A DNA stretch of 64,000 nt from an uncultured Muribaculaceae bacterium (GTDB taxonomy: Bacteria > Bacteroidota > Bacteroidia > Bacteroidales > Muribaculaceae), in NCBI GenBank assembly GCA_910583795.1, contig CAJTZQ010000005.1:20118-84117 (forward strand), written 5' to 3'. Made by a program: the position numbers and the translations under genes. Positions 9,065 through 17,943 of this stretch are shown in pieces; the first letter of the stretch is position 1, and each line of letters starts with the position of its first letter. Below the pieces are notes generated by a model, which did no database searches, was not told the DNA's origin, and saw only the letters and a list, made by a program, of their open reading frames with translations.

Positions 9065-9104
9065 AAATTGTCGTCGTGCTTTAGGCGCGACGACAATTTT
9101 TTTG
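9065..9104 (+). terminator. Intrinsic terminator of the S6-S18-L9 operon
   Basis: A long stem (about 9065-9080 with 9085-9099; core TCGTCG/CGACGA) with a short TTTAG-like loop is followed directly by a run of seven T. Confidence 0.92.
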
Positions 9105-9169
9105 TTGAAATCAAAGGAGACCTTGTTATTTTGCCCATTCAGCAAGACAAAGATTCCAAAAAAAATGAT

Positions 9170-9177
9170 TAAATTTG
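9170..9177 (+). promoter_or_regulatory. Probable -7 element for dnaN
   Basis: TAAATTTG matches the TAnnTTTG consensus about 70 bp before the preferred dnaN start. The -33 region is only A-rich, so this is a partial match. Confidence 0.45.
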
Positions 9178-9249
9178 CAATCACCCTTAATCTTGTCAGT
9201 AATGGTGAGGTGGGTATCATGAATGTCAGAAAATAAAAACAAAACATAT

Positions 9250-10374
9250 ATGAAGTTTAATATTGACGGAAAGCTTTTTCAGCAGCAGTTGCAAGCGGTC
9301 AACAAAGTTATTAGTTCGAAGAACGCTCTCTCTATCCTTGATAATTTCCTTTTTGAACTTGAAGGAGAATGGTTAACCATTACGGGCAGTGATCAGGAGA
9401 ATATTGTCACTGCAAAAGTAGAGGTTATGGACTCCGATGGCGACGGGGCAGTTGCCGTGCCTGCAAAAAGCCTCTTGGAGATTACAAAAGAGATTAGTAA
9501 CCAACCCTTGACATTCACTAAAAATGATGTCACAGGTGAGATTGATGTAGAATTCCTAAACGGGCGTTTCCGTTTCATGGGCATCAATGCCGATGAGTTC
9601 CCAAGAGGTGAAAAAGCTGAAGACGAAGCCACAGTTATTACCGTACCGTCGTCAGTTATTCTCAAAGGCATTGAAAACACTATTTATGCTGTCAGCAGCG
9701 AAACTATTCGACCCATGATGACAGGTATCTATTGGGATATCCATGAAGGAGATATTACTTTCGTGGCGAGCGACACGCATAAACTTGTACGCTACATTAA
9801 TACAGAAGCAAATCCGGGTATTACGAGAGGATTTATCATGCCGGCTAAACCGGCGTCGATCCTAAAAGGAATCATAGGCAAGGAAGATCAAGACGTGACA
9901 GTGACACTCGGCACTAAGGGTGCTAAATTCGAATTCGGTATGTATTCACTCACATGCAGATTTATCAAAGGCAATTATCCTAACTACAACCGGGTCATTC
10001 CTGAATCTAACCCTTTTGTAATTACTGTAGACCGTGAAGCTTTCTTGAATGCTATGCGTCGTGTCGCTATCTTTGCAAGCAAAGCATCAAACCTTGTTAA
10101 ACTCGAAGTGAGTCAAAGTGGAATGAAACTGGCTGCACAAGACCTTGACTATGGCACCTCTGCTGAGGAAAGAGTGATTTGTGACTATAAGGGCAATGAC
10201 ATGGTGATTGGATTTAATTCATTGTTTACTGTCGAGATACTCAGCAATCTGGGCGGTGATTCTGTTGTTGTCAAATTGTCTGATCCTGCTCGTCCAGGAA
10301 TTTTCGAACCTTTTGAGCAGGAGCCGAATCAGAATATTGTCACAATCCAAATGCCTATGCAGGTATTGGAATAA
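9250..10374 (+). CDS. dnaN: DNA polymerase III beta subunit (sliding clamp)
   Basis: The ring-shaped processivity clamp of the replicase. From the ATG at 9250 the protein is 374 residues and begins MKFNIDGKLFQQQLQAVNKVI, the normal clamp N-terminus; an in-frame ATG at 9223 would add nine residues without family support. Three clamp domains are recognisable, with motifs such as NRVIPESNPF and the C-terminal NIVTIQMPMQVLE ending that resembles the usual Y/P-M-R/Q-x tail. Unlike in many bacteria it is not next to dnaA or recF but follows a ribosomal operon and precedes an exonuclease gene, which is usual in Bacteroidales. Confidence 0.96.
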   Translation: MKFNIDGKLFQQQLQAVNKVISSKNALSILDNFLFELEGEWLTITGSDQENIVTAKVEVMDSDGDGAVAVPAKSLLEITKEISNQPLTFTKNDVTGEIDVEFLNGRFRFMGINADEFPRGEKAEDEATVITVPSSVILKGIENTIYAVSSETIRPMMTGIYWDIHEGDITFVASDTHKLVRYINTEANPGITRGFIMPAKPASILKGIIGKEDQDVTVTLGTKGAKFEFGMYSLTCRFIKGNYPNYNRVIPESNPFVITVDREAFLNAMRRVAIFASKASNLVKLEVSQSGMKLAAQDLDYGTSAEERVICDYKGNDMVIGFNSLFTVEILSNLGGDSVVVKLSDPARPGIFEPFEQEPNQNIVTIQMPMQVLE

Positions 10375-10413
10375 TTTCATGTCTTGTGTGGTATAACATA
10401 TTGTCAAATAACA

Positions 10414-11211
10414 ATGGAGGAAAGCATAAGGCTCAATCTTGAGCGCCCAATTATATTTTTTGATCTCGAGACAACCGGCACTAATGTAACTCACGACAGG
10501 ATAGTTGAATTGTCGTATATAAAAATCTATCCTGACGGCAGGGAGGAGAAGAAATGCAGGCGTATAAATCCGGAAATGCCAATTCCTCCTGCGAGTACAG
10601 CTGTGCATCATATTACTGATGAAGATGTTAAAAATGAACCTACTTTCCGTCAGATTGCTCGTTCTCTTCTTGACATTTTTGAAGGTTGTGATATTGCAGG
10701 GTATAACAGCAATAAATTTGATGTGCCGGTTCTTATGGAGGAATTCGGTAGGTGTGGGATTAATTTTGATATTGCTGGGCGCCGTTTCATAGACGTTCAG
10801 AACATATTCCACAAAATGGAGCAACGCACTCTTGTGGCTGCTTATAAATTTTATTGTGGAGCAGACCTCGAAGGTGCTCATAGTGCTCTCGCAGACACTC
10901 AGGCAACTTATGAAGTTCTGCTTGGACAGCTAAAGAGATATCCGGAACTTCAAAACGATGTGGAGTATCTTGCGAAATTTTCAAATATAGGCAGGAATCT
11001 TGATCTTGCAGCAAGGATAGTGCTTGATGATAACGATGTGCCTGTTTTCAATTTCGGGAAGCATAAAGGAAAGGCTGTAAAAGATGTGCTTAAGCGCGAA
11101 CCTTCATTCTTTGACTGGATAATGCAAGGAGATTTTCCTAAAAACACAAAGGATGTTCTAATGCAGCTTAAATTCAAATACAGCAAGGAGCGCCAGCAGG
11201 AGAAAAAGTGA
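10414..11211 (+). CDS. DnaQ-like DEDDh 3'-5' exonuclease
   Basis: A 3'-5' exonuclease of the DnaQ/ExoX superfamily (265 residues from the ATG at 10414; a TTG at 10384 is a possible but weaker start). The DEDDh motifs are complete: FDLETTG (motif I), GYNSNKFDVPVL (motif II) and AHSALADTQAT (motif III with the catalytic His and Asp). The C-terminal part, FNFGKHKGKAVKDVL followed by FFDWIMQGDFP, is the small ExoX-like C-terminal domain. It lies 40 bp after dnaN, suggesting a role in DNA replication or repair, though whether it acts as the replicase proofreader is not shown. Confidence 0.92.
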   Translation: MEESIRLNLERPIIFFDLETTGTNVTHDRIVELSYIKIYPDGREEKKCRRINPEMPIPPASTAVHHITDEDVKNEPTFRQIARSLLDIFEGCDIAGYNSNKFDVPVLMEEFGRCGINFDIAGRRFIDVQNIFHKMEQRTLVAAYKFYCGADLEGAHSALADTQATYEVLLGQLKRYPELQNDVEYLAKFSNIGRNLDLAARIVLDDNDVPVFNFGKHKGKAVKDVLKREPSFFDWIMQGDFPKNTKDVLMQLKFKYSKERQQEKK

Positions 11212-11231
11212 TAAATTAAACGTCTTTATTT

Positions 11232-12431
11232 ATGTTGAAAGGGAAACACATAGTATTGGGCATTTCAGGAGGTATCGCGGCATATAAATCAGCATATCTG
11301 TTAAGACTGCTGATTAAAAAAGGCGCAGAGGTGCAAGTGGTCATCACCCCTAATGGAAAAGAGTTTATCACGCCTGCAACGCTTGCTGCGTTAAGTGGCA
11401 AACCGGTTGTGAGTGAGTTCTTTGCTGCAAACACCGGGGAATGGCATAGTCATGTGGATCTCGGAATCTGGGCGGATCTGATGATTATCGCGCCTGCCAC
11501 GGCAAGCACGATAGGCAAGATGGCAAATGGAATTGCCGACAATATGCTTATCACGACCTACCTTTCTGCAAAGGAACAGGTCATGGTGGCGCCTGCAATG
11601 GATCTTGATATGTGGAAGCACCCTTCAACACAAAGAAATATCAAGACTCTTAAAGAAGACGGCGTCTTGATTGTGGAACCTGCCAGCGGTGAGCTTGCCA
11701 GCGGTCTTACCGGAAAGGGGAGAATGGAAGAGCCTGAAAAAATTGTTGAGGCTGCAGAAATGTATTTTGCAAAGTCTGCAACCTTGACCGGTAAGAAAGT
11801 ATTGATCACCGCCGGACCAACATATGAGAATATCGATCCGGTTAGATTTATTGGAAATTATTCAAGTGGGAAAATGGGTTTTGCACTTGCGGAAGAATTT
11901 GCATCGAGGGGAGCTGACGTCACTGTTGTGGCAGGTCCGGTCGGTCTCTCGTTGGAAAACAATTTTATAAAAAGGATTGATGTTACTTCTGCGAAGGAGA
12001 TGTGTGCCGCCTGTATGGAGGAAGCTCCAAAAGCAGATTATATAGTGCTTGCAGCGGCTGTGGCGGATTATGCTCCCGAATGTATTGCCGACAGTAAGAT
12101 TAAACGGGAAAATACTGACGGCATGACTCTCAAACTTGTAAAAAACCCTGACATCGCTGCCACTTTAGGAGCTTCAAAGAAAAATAATCAGGTTTTGGTT
12201 GGCTTTGCATTGGAGACTGATCATGAAATCGAAAATGCACATAAAAAACTTGAAAAGAAAAATCTTGATTGGATTGTGCTTAATTCGCTCCGTGACCCCG
12301 GGGCAGGATTTATGAAAGACACAAATAAGGTTACAATAGTATCGGCAGCCGGAAGTATTTTTGCTTTTGATACTAAAAGTAAAAGGGCTGTGGCTGCAGA
12401 TATTGTCAATACTGTTGTTGGAGGATTATAA
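11232..12431 (+). CDS. coaBC: Bifunctional phosphopantothenoylcysteine decarboxylase / phosphopantothenate-cysteine ligase
   Basis: Catalyses two steps of coenzyme A synthesis: ligation of cysteine to 4'-phosphopantothenate (CoaB) and decarboxylation to phosphopantetheine (CoaC). The CoaC half (1 to about 185) has the FMN-binding GISGGIAAYKS, the active-site region HVDLGIWADLMIIAPATA and PAMDLDMWKHPS (a variant of the usual PAMNxxM motif). The CoaB half (from about 188) has ITAGPTYENIDPVRFIGNYSSG and AAAVADY...KIKR. Length 399 is standard. It sits 20 bp after the exonuclease and 27 bp before the DUF4835 gene; a second CoA gene, coaE, lies 6.5 kb downstream. Confidence 0.97.
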   Translation: MLKGKHIVLGISGGIAAYKSAYLLRLLIKKGAEVQVVITPNGKEFITPATLAALSGKPVVSEFFAANTGEWHSHVDLGIWADLMIIAPATASTIGKMANGIADNMLITTYLSAKEQVMVAPAMDLDMWKHPSTQRNIKTLKEDGVLIVEPASGELASGLTGKGRMEEPEKIVEAAEMYFAKSATLTGKKVLITAGPTYENIDPVRFIGNYSSGKMGFALAEEFASRGADVTVVAGPVGLSLENNFIKRIDVTSAKEMCAACMEEAPKADYIVLAAAVADYAPECIADSKIKRENTDGMTLKLVKNPDIAATLGASKKNNQVLVGFALETDHEIENAHKKLEKKNLDWIVLNSLRDPGAGFMKDTNKVTIVSAAGSIFAFDTKSKRAVAADIVNTVVGGL

Positions 12432-12458
12432 GGTTATTCCTGTTTTTGAGAGTTTTTA

Positions 12459-13379
12459 ATGATTGATTTTAATTCATATTGTATAGCAATTTTGATTTTT
12501 GTAGGTGGATTGATATCTGATCCTTCAGATATCAATGCTCAGGAATTGCAATGCAATGTAGAAGTAAATTCAAGTTCGGTTGAGGGTACCAATAAGAATG
12601 TTTTCGACTCCTTGAAAGAAAGTATCTCGGAATATCTTAATAAAAACAAATGGACCTATTCAGTATTCTCACCCAATGAAAAAATAGAATGTCGTCTTTT
12701 TTTGACAGTAAAAGAGTATGTGGATGACCGAATAAAGGGAGATCTTCAGATTCAATTGATTCGTCCGGTGTTCAATAGTACTTATACGACCACACTCTTT
12801 AATTTCAAAGATACGAAAGTAGAATTTGACTACCGGGATGGCGATCCCCTGATATTCAATGATAATAATTGGAATGGTAATCTGACAGGAATTTTAGATT
12901 ATTATGCCTATCTTTTGCTTGCATTGGATTTCGACAGTTTTTCCTATAAAGGAGGACAACCCTATTTTGACAAAGCTGCTTCTATTGTGCAGATGGCACA
13001 ATCTTCAGGTGAGCCCGGTTGGAGAACCTTCGATGACAATCGGAACAGAAGTGCGGTCCTGAACTCCTTTACAGACTCCAACACAGGCATGATAAGGGAT
13101 TTGATCTACCAATATCACAGAAAAGGTCTGGATGAAATGGTGACCAGTCCGGATAAAGGGAGGGCTGCCATAACTTCGTCTTTAAAGGCGATAGGAGATA
13201 TTTATAATAATGCTCCCATGTCTGTGGGATTATCTATTTTCCGGGATTCTAAACTTGACGAGCTTGTAAATATATATTCAAAAGCTTCCCAGTCTGAAAG
13301 GGATGAAGTTTATGAATTGTTGAAAGATATTTATCCTGCGGATATGGAACAGCTTGAGAAAATAAGAAAACCTGAATAA
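12459..13379 (+). CDS. DUF4835 family protein
   Basis: A 306-residue exported protein of a family conserved in Bacteroidota and regularly found between coaBC and recN, as here. It has a short hydrophobic N-terminus, then a beta-rich region (QIQLIRPVFNSTYTTTLFNFKD) typical of the family, DYYAYLLLALDFDSFSYKGG (about 147-166) and a C-terminal helical part. Some members have been linked to type IX secretion (PorD); I recall this link but cannot verify it from sequence. Function in this organism is unknown. Confidence 0.8.
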   Translation: MIDFNSYCIAILIFVGGLISDPSDINAQELQCNVEVNSSSVEGTNKNVFDSLKESISEYLNKNKWTYSVFSPNEKIECRLFLTVKEYVDDRIKGDLQIQLIRPVFNSTYTTTLFNFKDTKVEFDYRDGDPLIFNDNNWNGNLTGILDYYAYLLLALDFDSFSYKGGQPYFDKAASIVQMAQSSGEPGWRTFDDNRNRSAVLNSFTDSNTGMIRDLIYQYHRKGLDEMVTSPDKGRAAITSSLKAIGDIYNNAPMSVGLSIFRDSKLDELVNIYSKASQSERDEVYELLKDIYPADMEQLEKIRKPE

Positions 13380-13405
13380 TCTGATATATTCTTATTCTAT
13401 AGGAT

Positions 13406-15073
13406 ATGCTTGAAAGTCTGATCATAAAAAACTATGCGCTTATCGATGATTTAAGTTTGGATTTCAATCCTGGTCTTACAATTGTGACCGGTGAAACCGG
13501 TGCAGGCAAGTCGATAATGCTTGATGCGCTTTCTCTGTTGCTTGGAGAAAGGGCTGAAACCAAAGCAATTTCCGACAAAAGTAGAAAATCAGTGATTGAG
13601 GCGACTTTCTCTAATCCCGATGTGACGATGGAGTCATTGTTTGAAGAGAATAATCTTGAATGGAATCCGGCAGAACTGGTGGTGAGAAGAGAGATATCCC
13701 CGTCAGGGCGTTCAAGGGCTTTCGTCAACGATACTCCCGTGACATTGCCCGTTCTTTCTTCAATAACAGGAAATCTTGTTGACATACATTCCCAGCACAG
13801 CAATATCGTTTTATCGCAAAGTTCAAGTCATCTCGCAATAGTGGATGCATTTGCAGACAACAGATTGTTGCTCTCTGATTATAAAAATGACTTTTCAGCA
13901 TATGTCTCGTTACGAAATAAGATTAAGAAAATTAAAAGTCAGATTGAGAAAAACAAGGAAAATAGGGAATTTATAGCTTTCCAGCTTGAACAACTTGATA
14001 AGATCAAACCGAAATCCGGTGAACTCAAACAGATTGAGCAGGAATTCGATTTGCTAAGTGATTCTGACCAGATAAGGGAAGATTTGGGGAATGCATATAA
14101 TTGTTTTGAAGGAGGTGATAGAAATATCAATTCTCTGCTTGCCGAGGCAACTGATTCAATTTCCAAGGTCAATCTGTCTTTTTTTGGTGAGGAAGCTGGA
14201 GATGAATTGATGTCAAGACTTGAAAATTTGCGTATCGAACTTAAAGATATATCTGAGACAATCTATGATTATCTTGATAAAATAGATTCTGATCCGGCAC
14301 GTCTTGCAAAAGTGTCTTCAAGAATGAATCTTCTTTATGATGCGATAAAGAGATTTAAGGTTAGCGATGAGGAAGGACTTGTTGGTCTCCATGTTGATCT
14401 TCGTTCCAAACTTAGCGCGATAGACAACGGTGACATGGATGTTGAAGAAATGGAAAAGAAGGCTCGTGTGCTTGCCAAAGAATTAAAGTTAAAGGCAAAT
14501 GAGCTTACAGAGTCAAGACGTCAGGCTGCTGAGAAACTTGGATATTTGATAAAGGAGACGGCGATGCCGTTAGGTCTGCAGAATCTGACTTTTAGAATAG
14601 ATATAAACCAAGGTAAATTGACTTATGATGGTCAGGATACGGTTGATTTTCTATGCAGTTTTAATAAAAACCACGAAATGCAGCCTATGGGGAAGGTCGC
14701 ATCCGGTGGAGAACTTGCAAGACTGATGTTAAGCCTGAAATCGATAATGGCAAAATGCATGAATTTGCCCACTGTCATTTTCGATGAGGTAGATACCGGA
14801 GTTTCAGGTGAAATAGCCGACAAGATGGGCGACATGATGAGGCATATGGGCAAAGAGATGCAAGTCTTGGCAATAACCCATCTTCCTCAGGTTGCTTCTA
14901 AAGGAGACAGCCATTTCAAAGTCTATAAGACAGATAATGAAGATAGGACCGTTTCGCATGTGAAGAAGCTTGACAGGGAGGAACGAATAAGGGAATTGGC
15001 GGCAATGTTGTCTGGAAGCACAATCAACGAAGCTGCTTTGCTGAATGCCAGAACTCTACTTGATAATGAATAA
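13406..15073 (+). CDS. recN: DNA repair protein RecN
   Basis: An SMC-like ATPase acting in double-strand break repair (555 residues, normal). The N-terminal head has the Walker A motif TGETGAGKS (about 30-38) and the DIHSQHSN segment (Q-loop region); long coiled coils occupy about 160-360; the C-terminal head has ASGGELARLMLSLKSI (ABC signature), the Walker B FDEVDTGVSG and the ITHLPQVASKGD switch. It is followed after 8 bases by the rRNA methyltransferase gene. Confidence 0.97.
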   Translation: MLESLIIKNYALIDDLSLDFNPGLTIVTGETGAGKSIMLDALSLLLGERAETKAISDKSRKSVIEATFSNPDVTMESLFEENNLEWNPAELVVRREISPSGRSRAFVNDTPVTLPVLSSITGNLVDIHSQHSNIVLSQSSSHLAIVDAFADNRLLLSDYKNDFSAYVSLRNKIKKIKSQIEKNKENREFIAFQLEQLDKIKPKSGELKQIEQEFDLLSDSDQIREDLGNAYNCFEGGDRNINSLLAEATDSISKVNLSFFGEEAGDELMSRLENLRIELKDISETIYDYLDKIDSDPARLAKVSSRMNLLYDAIKRFKVSDEEGLVGLHVDLRSKLSAIDNGDMDVEEMEKKARVLAKELKLKANELTESRRQAAEKLGYLIKETAMPLGLQNLTFRIDINQGKLTYDGQDTVDFLCSFNKNHEMQPMGKVASGGELARLMLSLKSIMAKCMNLPTVIFDEVDTGVSGEIADKMGDMMRHMGKEMQVLAITHLPQVASKGDSHFKVYKTDNEDRTVSHVKKLDREERIRELAAMLSGSTINEAALLNARTLLDNE

Positions 15074-15081
15074 TATCTGAA

Positions 15082-15837
15082 ATGGAAAAAAGTGACTATA
15101 TATTTGGCATTCGTGCCATTCTGGAGGCTATTGACTCTGGAAAAACTGTTGATAAAGTTTTAATAAGGCGTGATCTTGGTGGAGATCTTGCAAAAGAATT
15201 ACTTGATAAAGTAAAGAAATATGATATTGTTGTGCAAAGGGTTCCATTGGAGAAATTGAACCGCATCACAATGAAAAATCATCAGGGTGCAATAGCTCTG
15301 CTTTCACCTGTAGGCTATCATAAACTTGACAACGTTATCCCTCAATTGTATGAAGATGGAAAAACTCCTCTTGCAATTGTGCTTGATGGGGTCACCGATG
15401 CCAGGAATTTTGGGGCTATTGCCAGAAGTGCCGATTGTGCGGGCGTGGATTTTATAGTCGTTCCTGAAAGAGGAAGCGCATCTGTGACTTCAGATGCTGT
15501 CAAGGCATCTGCCGGAGCTTTGTTTTATGTGCCTGTTTGTAGGGAACGTGACACTGTGACAGCCGTGAAGAAATTGAAAGAAAACGGATATCTTATAGTC
15601 GGGGCGTCAGAAAAAGGTGCAGATAATTATACAGAAGCAGATTTCACTGTCCCGGTTGCAATAATAATGGGTGCTGAAGATACCGGGATCTCTCCGGAAG
15701 CGCTGAAACAATGTGATCAGTTGGCGGCGATACCTATTTTGGGAAATATCGGGTCGCTAAATGTTTCAGTGGCGGCGGGGGTTATGTTGTATGAAGCTGT
15801 GAGACAGCGTCTCTGCGCGGGGTTCAAAAATAAATAA
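15082..15837 (+). CDS. rlmB: TrmH-family 2'-O-ribose RNA methyltransferase (RlmB-like)
   Basis: A SPOUT-class methyltransferase of 251 residues that probably methylates the 2'-OH of G2251 in 23S rRNA using S-adenosylmethionine. The N-terminal substrate-binding domain starts YIFGIRAILEAIDSGKTVDKVLI. SPOUT motifs are present: LDGVTDARNFGAIARSADCAG (motif 1, with the conserved N and R), IMGAEDTGISPE (motif 2) and IPILGNIGSLNVSVAAGVMLYEA (motif 3). It is probably co-transcribed with recN. The exact target nucleotide is by family similarity. Confidence 0.92.
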   Translation: MEKSDYIFGIRAILEAIDSGKTVDKVLIRRDLGGDLAKELLDKVKKYDIVVQRVPLEKLNRITMKNHQGAIALLSPVGYHKLDNVIPQLYEDGKTPLAIVLDGVTDARNFGAIARSADCAGVDFIVVPERGSASVTSDAVKASAGALFYVPVCRERDTVTAVKKLKENGYLIVGASEKGADNYTEADFTVPVAIIMGAEDTGISPEALKQCDQLAAIPILGNIGSLNVSVAAGVMLYEAVRQRLCAGFKNK

Positions 15838-15946
15838 AACTTAAGCCGCACTACGATTGTGGCATGATTCATCTATTTATTTATTATAAATATTGGTCTA
15901 TTTGCGAGGGATTTATTGAAAAAATATCCAATTAAAGAGAATGAAA

Positions 15947-15978
15947 TTTGGTGAATCCATCCTTTTAGGCTAATTTTG
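15947..15978 (+). promoter_or_regulatory. Promoter of nusB
   Basis: TTTG at 15947-15950, a 20-nt spacer and TAATTTTG at 15971-15978. A small GC hairpin (CGGCG/CGCCG, 15989-16003) lies at the start of the predicted leader. Confidence 0.8.
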
Positions 15979-16036
15979 CACTTTGTAACGGCGCATTCCG
16001 CCGCTTTACAAAACAATCTACAGAGCATAAAGAGTT

Positions 16037-17431
16037 ATGATAAATCGTGTGTTGATAAGAATAAAAGTGGTGCAGCTGCTTTATTCCTACCTTTTGACAG
16101 ATAATCGTTTCATGTTGGAATCTCAACCTTTGGCGCCGACAAAGGAGAAAAGATTCGCATATAATCTTTATCTTGACATGCTGATGTTGATGATAAGGAT
16201 ATCACAAAAAATTGAGAAGCGAGGCGGTTATCTTCCGCTGCACGACACACGCTTCATTAAAAAGATTCTTGCTGACGATAAAGTGAAGTCTCTTCAGATG
16301 AAATTCCGTCAGAATGAATTTCCGTTTGAGCATCTTGTCGACGGTTTGGCGGAAAAAGTCAAGGAAAGCGGCATATACAAGAATTTCCAGAAAAAAAATG
16401 ATGATGCGGAAGATGATCAGATATGGGAACGTATTTTCAATCTGATTTTATATGTTGATCCGGCGCTAAACGCTTTGATTTCCAAAAGGGAAAATTTTAC
16501 CCTCAGAGGAGTTGAGCGTATGAAAGAAATGATGACAGAGACTTTTAAGAATTTCTATTCATCACGCGACAATATAAGTGATGCTGTCAATACTCTTTCA
16601 ATAAGTATGAATAAGGCACGGGAATTGTATTTCAGACTCTTGTTGCTTCCTGTTGAACTTGTTAATCTCCGGCTGGATCAGATTGAAGAGAACCGGAACA
16701 AATATCTCCCTTCCGATGATGATCTTAATCCTAATATGAGATTTGTCGACAATGAATTGGTGGCGGCGCTCAGAGAGGATCATGACATGGAAGATTATGT
16801 GGAGGATAACAAGATCTCTTGGATAGCTGAAGACCGTCAGCTTCTTGAATCACTTCTGACAACCATAATGAATTCAGAGGTATACCAAGATTATATGCGT
16901 TTCCCTGCAACTGATTTTCAGACAGATTGCGATTTTTGGAGAGATATATTTAAATATGTCATTCTCAATGATGAAAACTTCCTTGAAGCTCTTGAAAACA
17001 AATCAGTTTTTTGGAATGACGATCTTGATATTATAAGCACGTTTGTCTTGAAAACTTTGAGGAGATTTGAAGAAGGATGTCCCGGAAACCGTCCTGTACT
17101 TCCCATGTATAAGGATGAGGAGGATGCTCAGTTTGGTTTCAAGCTCTTCTCGGATGTAGTGAAAAATAAAGATGTATACCGTAGGTATATAGATGACTCC
17201 ATCGTAGGAGAAAAGTGGGACAGCGAACGTTTGGCATTTATGGATGTTGTTGTGACAATGACTGCATTATCGGAGATTATTAATTTCCCAAAAATACCTC
17301 TCGTTGTCAGCATTAATGAATATATTGAACTGGCAAAAAGCTACAGCACATCTAAAAGCGGAGCGTTTGTAAATGGTTTGTTGTCTTCTATCACTGAAAA
17401 ACTCAGGGAAGAAAACAAAATCCACAAATAA
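16037..17431 (+). CDS. nusB: Transcription antitermination factor NusB, unusually long with an internal duplication
   Basis: NusB binds the boxA RNA with ribosomal protein S10 and promotes antitermination of rRNA transcription. The N-terminal MINRVLIRIKVVQLLYSYL and the C-terminal RNA-binding domain (about 365-464, with RLAFMDVVVTMTALSEIINFP and STSKSGAFVNGLLSSI) are typical. Bacteroides NusB is about 308 residues; this one is 464. The extra length is explained by a diverged tandem duplication: about 36-178 and about 188-347 share the same order of elements (a hydrophobic helix of LYLDMLMLM/LYFRLLLLP type, YLP-, a charged patch, E-x-x-x-SGIYKNF/NSEVYQDY, then W-x-x-IF and a long helix). It has its own promoter and is followed by yajC. 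Confidence 0.9.
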   Translation: MINRVLIRIKVVQLLYSYLLTDNRFMLESQPLAPTKEKRFAYNLYLDMLMLMIRISQKIEKRGGYLPLHDTRFIKKILADDKVKSLQMKFRQNEFPFEHLVDGLAEKVKESGIYKNFQKKNDDAEDDQIWERIFNLILYVDPALNALISKRENFTLRGVERMKEMMTETFKNFYSSRDNISDAVNTLSISMNKARELYFRLLLLPVELVNLRLDQIEENRNKYLPSDDDLNPNMRFVDNELVAALREDHDMEDYVEDNKISWIAEDRQLLESLLTTIMNSEVYQDYMRFPATDFQTDCDFWRDIFKYVILNDENFLEALENKSVFWNDDLDIISTFVLKTLRRFEEGCPGNRPVLPMYKDEEDAQFGFKLFSDVVKNKDVYRRYIDDSIVGEKWDSERLAFMDVVVTMTALSEIINFPKIPLVVSINEYIELAKSYSTSKSGAFVNGLLSSITEKLREENKIHK

Positions 17432-17479
17432 TTATGATGGGAGTAAAGTGGTGCAGCTTTCATTATTATCCAAATAAAT

Positions 17480-17511
17480 TTTGGAAAAGAGAGGAAAAGG
17501 TGCTAACTTTG
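17480..17511 (+). promoter_or_regulatory. Promoter of yajC
   Basis: TTTG at 17480-17483, a 20-nt spacer and TAACTTTG at 17504-17511, a full Bacteroidota consensus. The start codon is 44 bp further on. Confidence 0.82.
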
Positions 17512-17555
17512 TAAAAGTAATAATATTCATTAATACCGAAACAACTTAGAAAGTA

Positions 17556-17876
17556 ATGAACCTACTGAATTCAATATTCCTTCTGGAAGCACAAGCTCAA
17601 GGGGGAGGGCTCAGCGGAATGATCATGATTGTGGCTATGATTGCCATCTTTTATTTTTTCATGATTCGTCCTCAGTCTAAAAAGCAGAAAGAGATTAAGA
17701 AAGCTCGCGAGGCTATGCAGAGTGGTGACAAGGTTATCACTGCAGGTGGAATTCACGGCAAGATAAAAGAAATCAGTGAGAATGTCATCATTATGGAAGT
17801 TGCTCCCGGTGTAAGCTTGAAAGTTGATAAATCGTCAGTTTATCCGGCAGCAGACAAACCCGCTGAAAAGAAATAA
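17556..17876 (+). CDS. yajC: Preprotein translocase subunit YajC
   Basis: A small inner-membrane protein (106 residues) of the SecDF-YajC complex that assists Sec protein export. One transmembrane helix (about 20-40, ending IFYFFMIRPQSKKQKEI) is followed by the conserved cytosolic domain with GDKVITAGGIHGKIKEI and KVDKSSVYP. The IRPQxKKxKE junction is the family hallmark. A hairpin with a T-run follows before the YbbR gene, so downstream expression may be attenuated. Confidence 0.95.
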   Translation: MNLLNSIFLLEAQAQGGGLSGMIMIVAMIAIFYFFMIRPQSKKQKEIKKAREAMQSGDKVITAGGIHGKIKEISENVIIMEVAPGVSLKVDKSSVYPAADKPAEKK

Positions 17877-17897
17877 AATTTCAACAAAGTAGAAAAT

Positions 17898-17937
17898 TGC
17901 CGGAGGCATAAATCAGCCACCGGCACTTTTTGTTTTT
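17898..17937 (+). terminator. Hairpin terminator or attenuator between yajC and the YbbR gene
   Basis: TGCCGG-A-GGC at 17898-17907 pairs with GCC-A-CCGGCA at 17916-17925 and is followed by CTTTTTGTTTTT. The next gene starts only 18 bases beyond the stem and no separate promoter is obvious, so partial read-through is likely. Confidence 0.75.
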
Positions 17938-17943
17938 GCAGTC

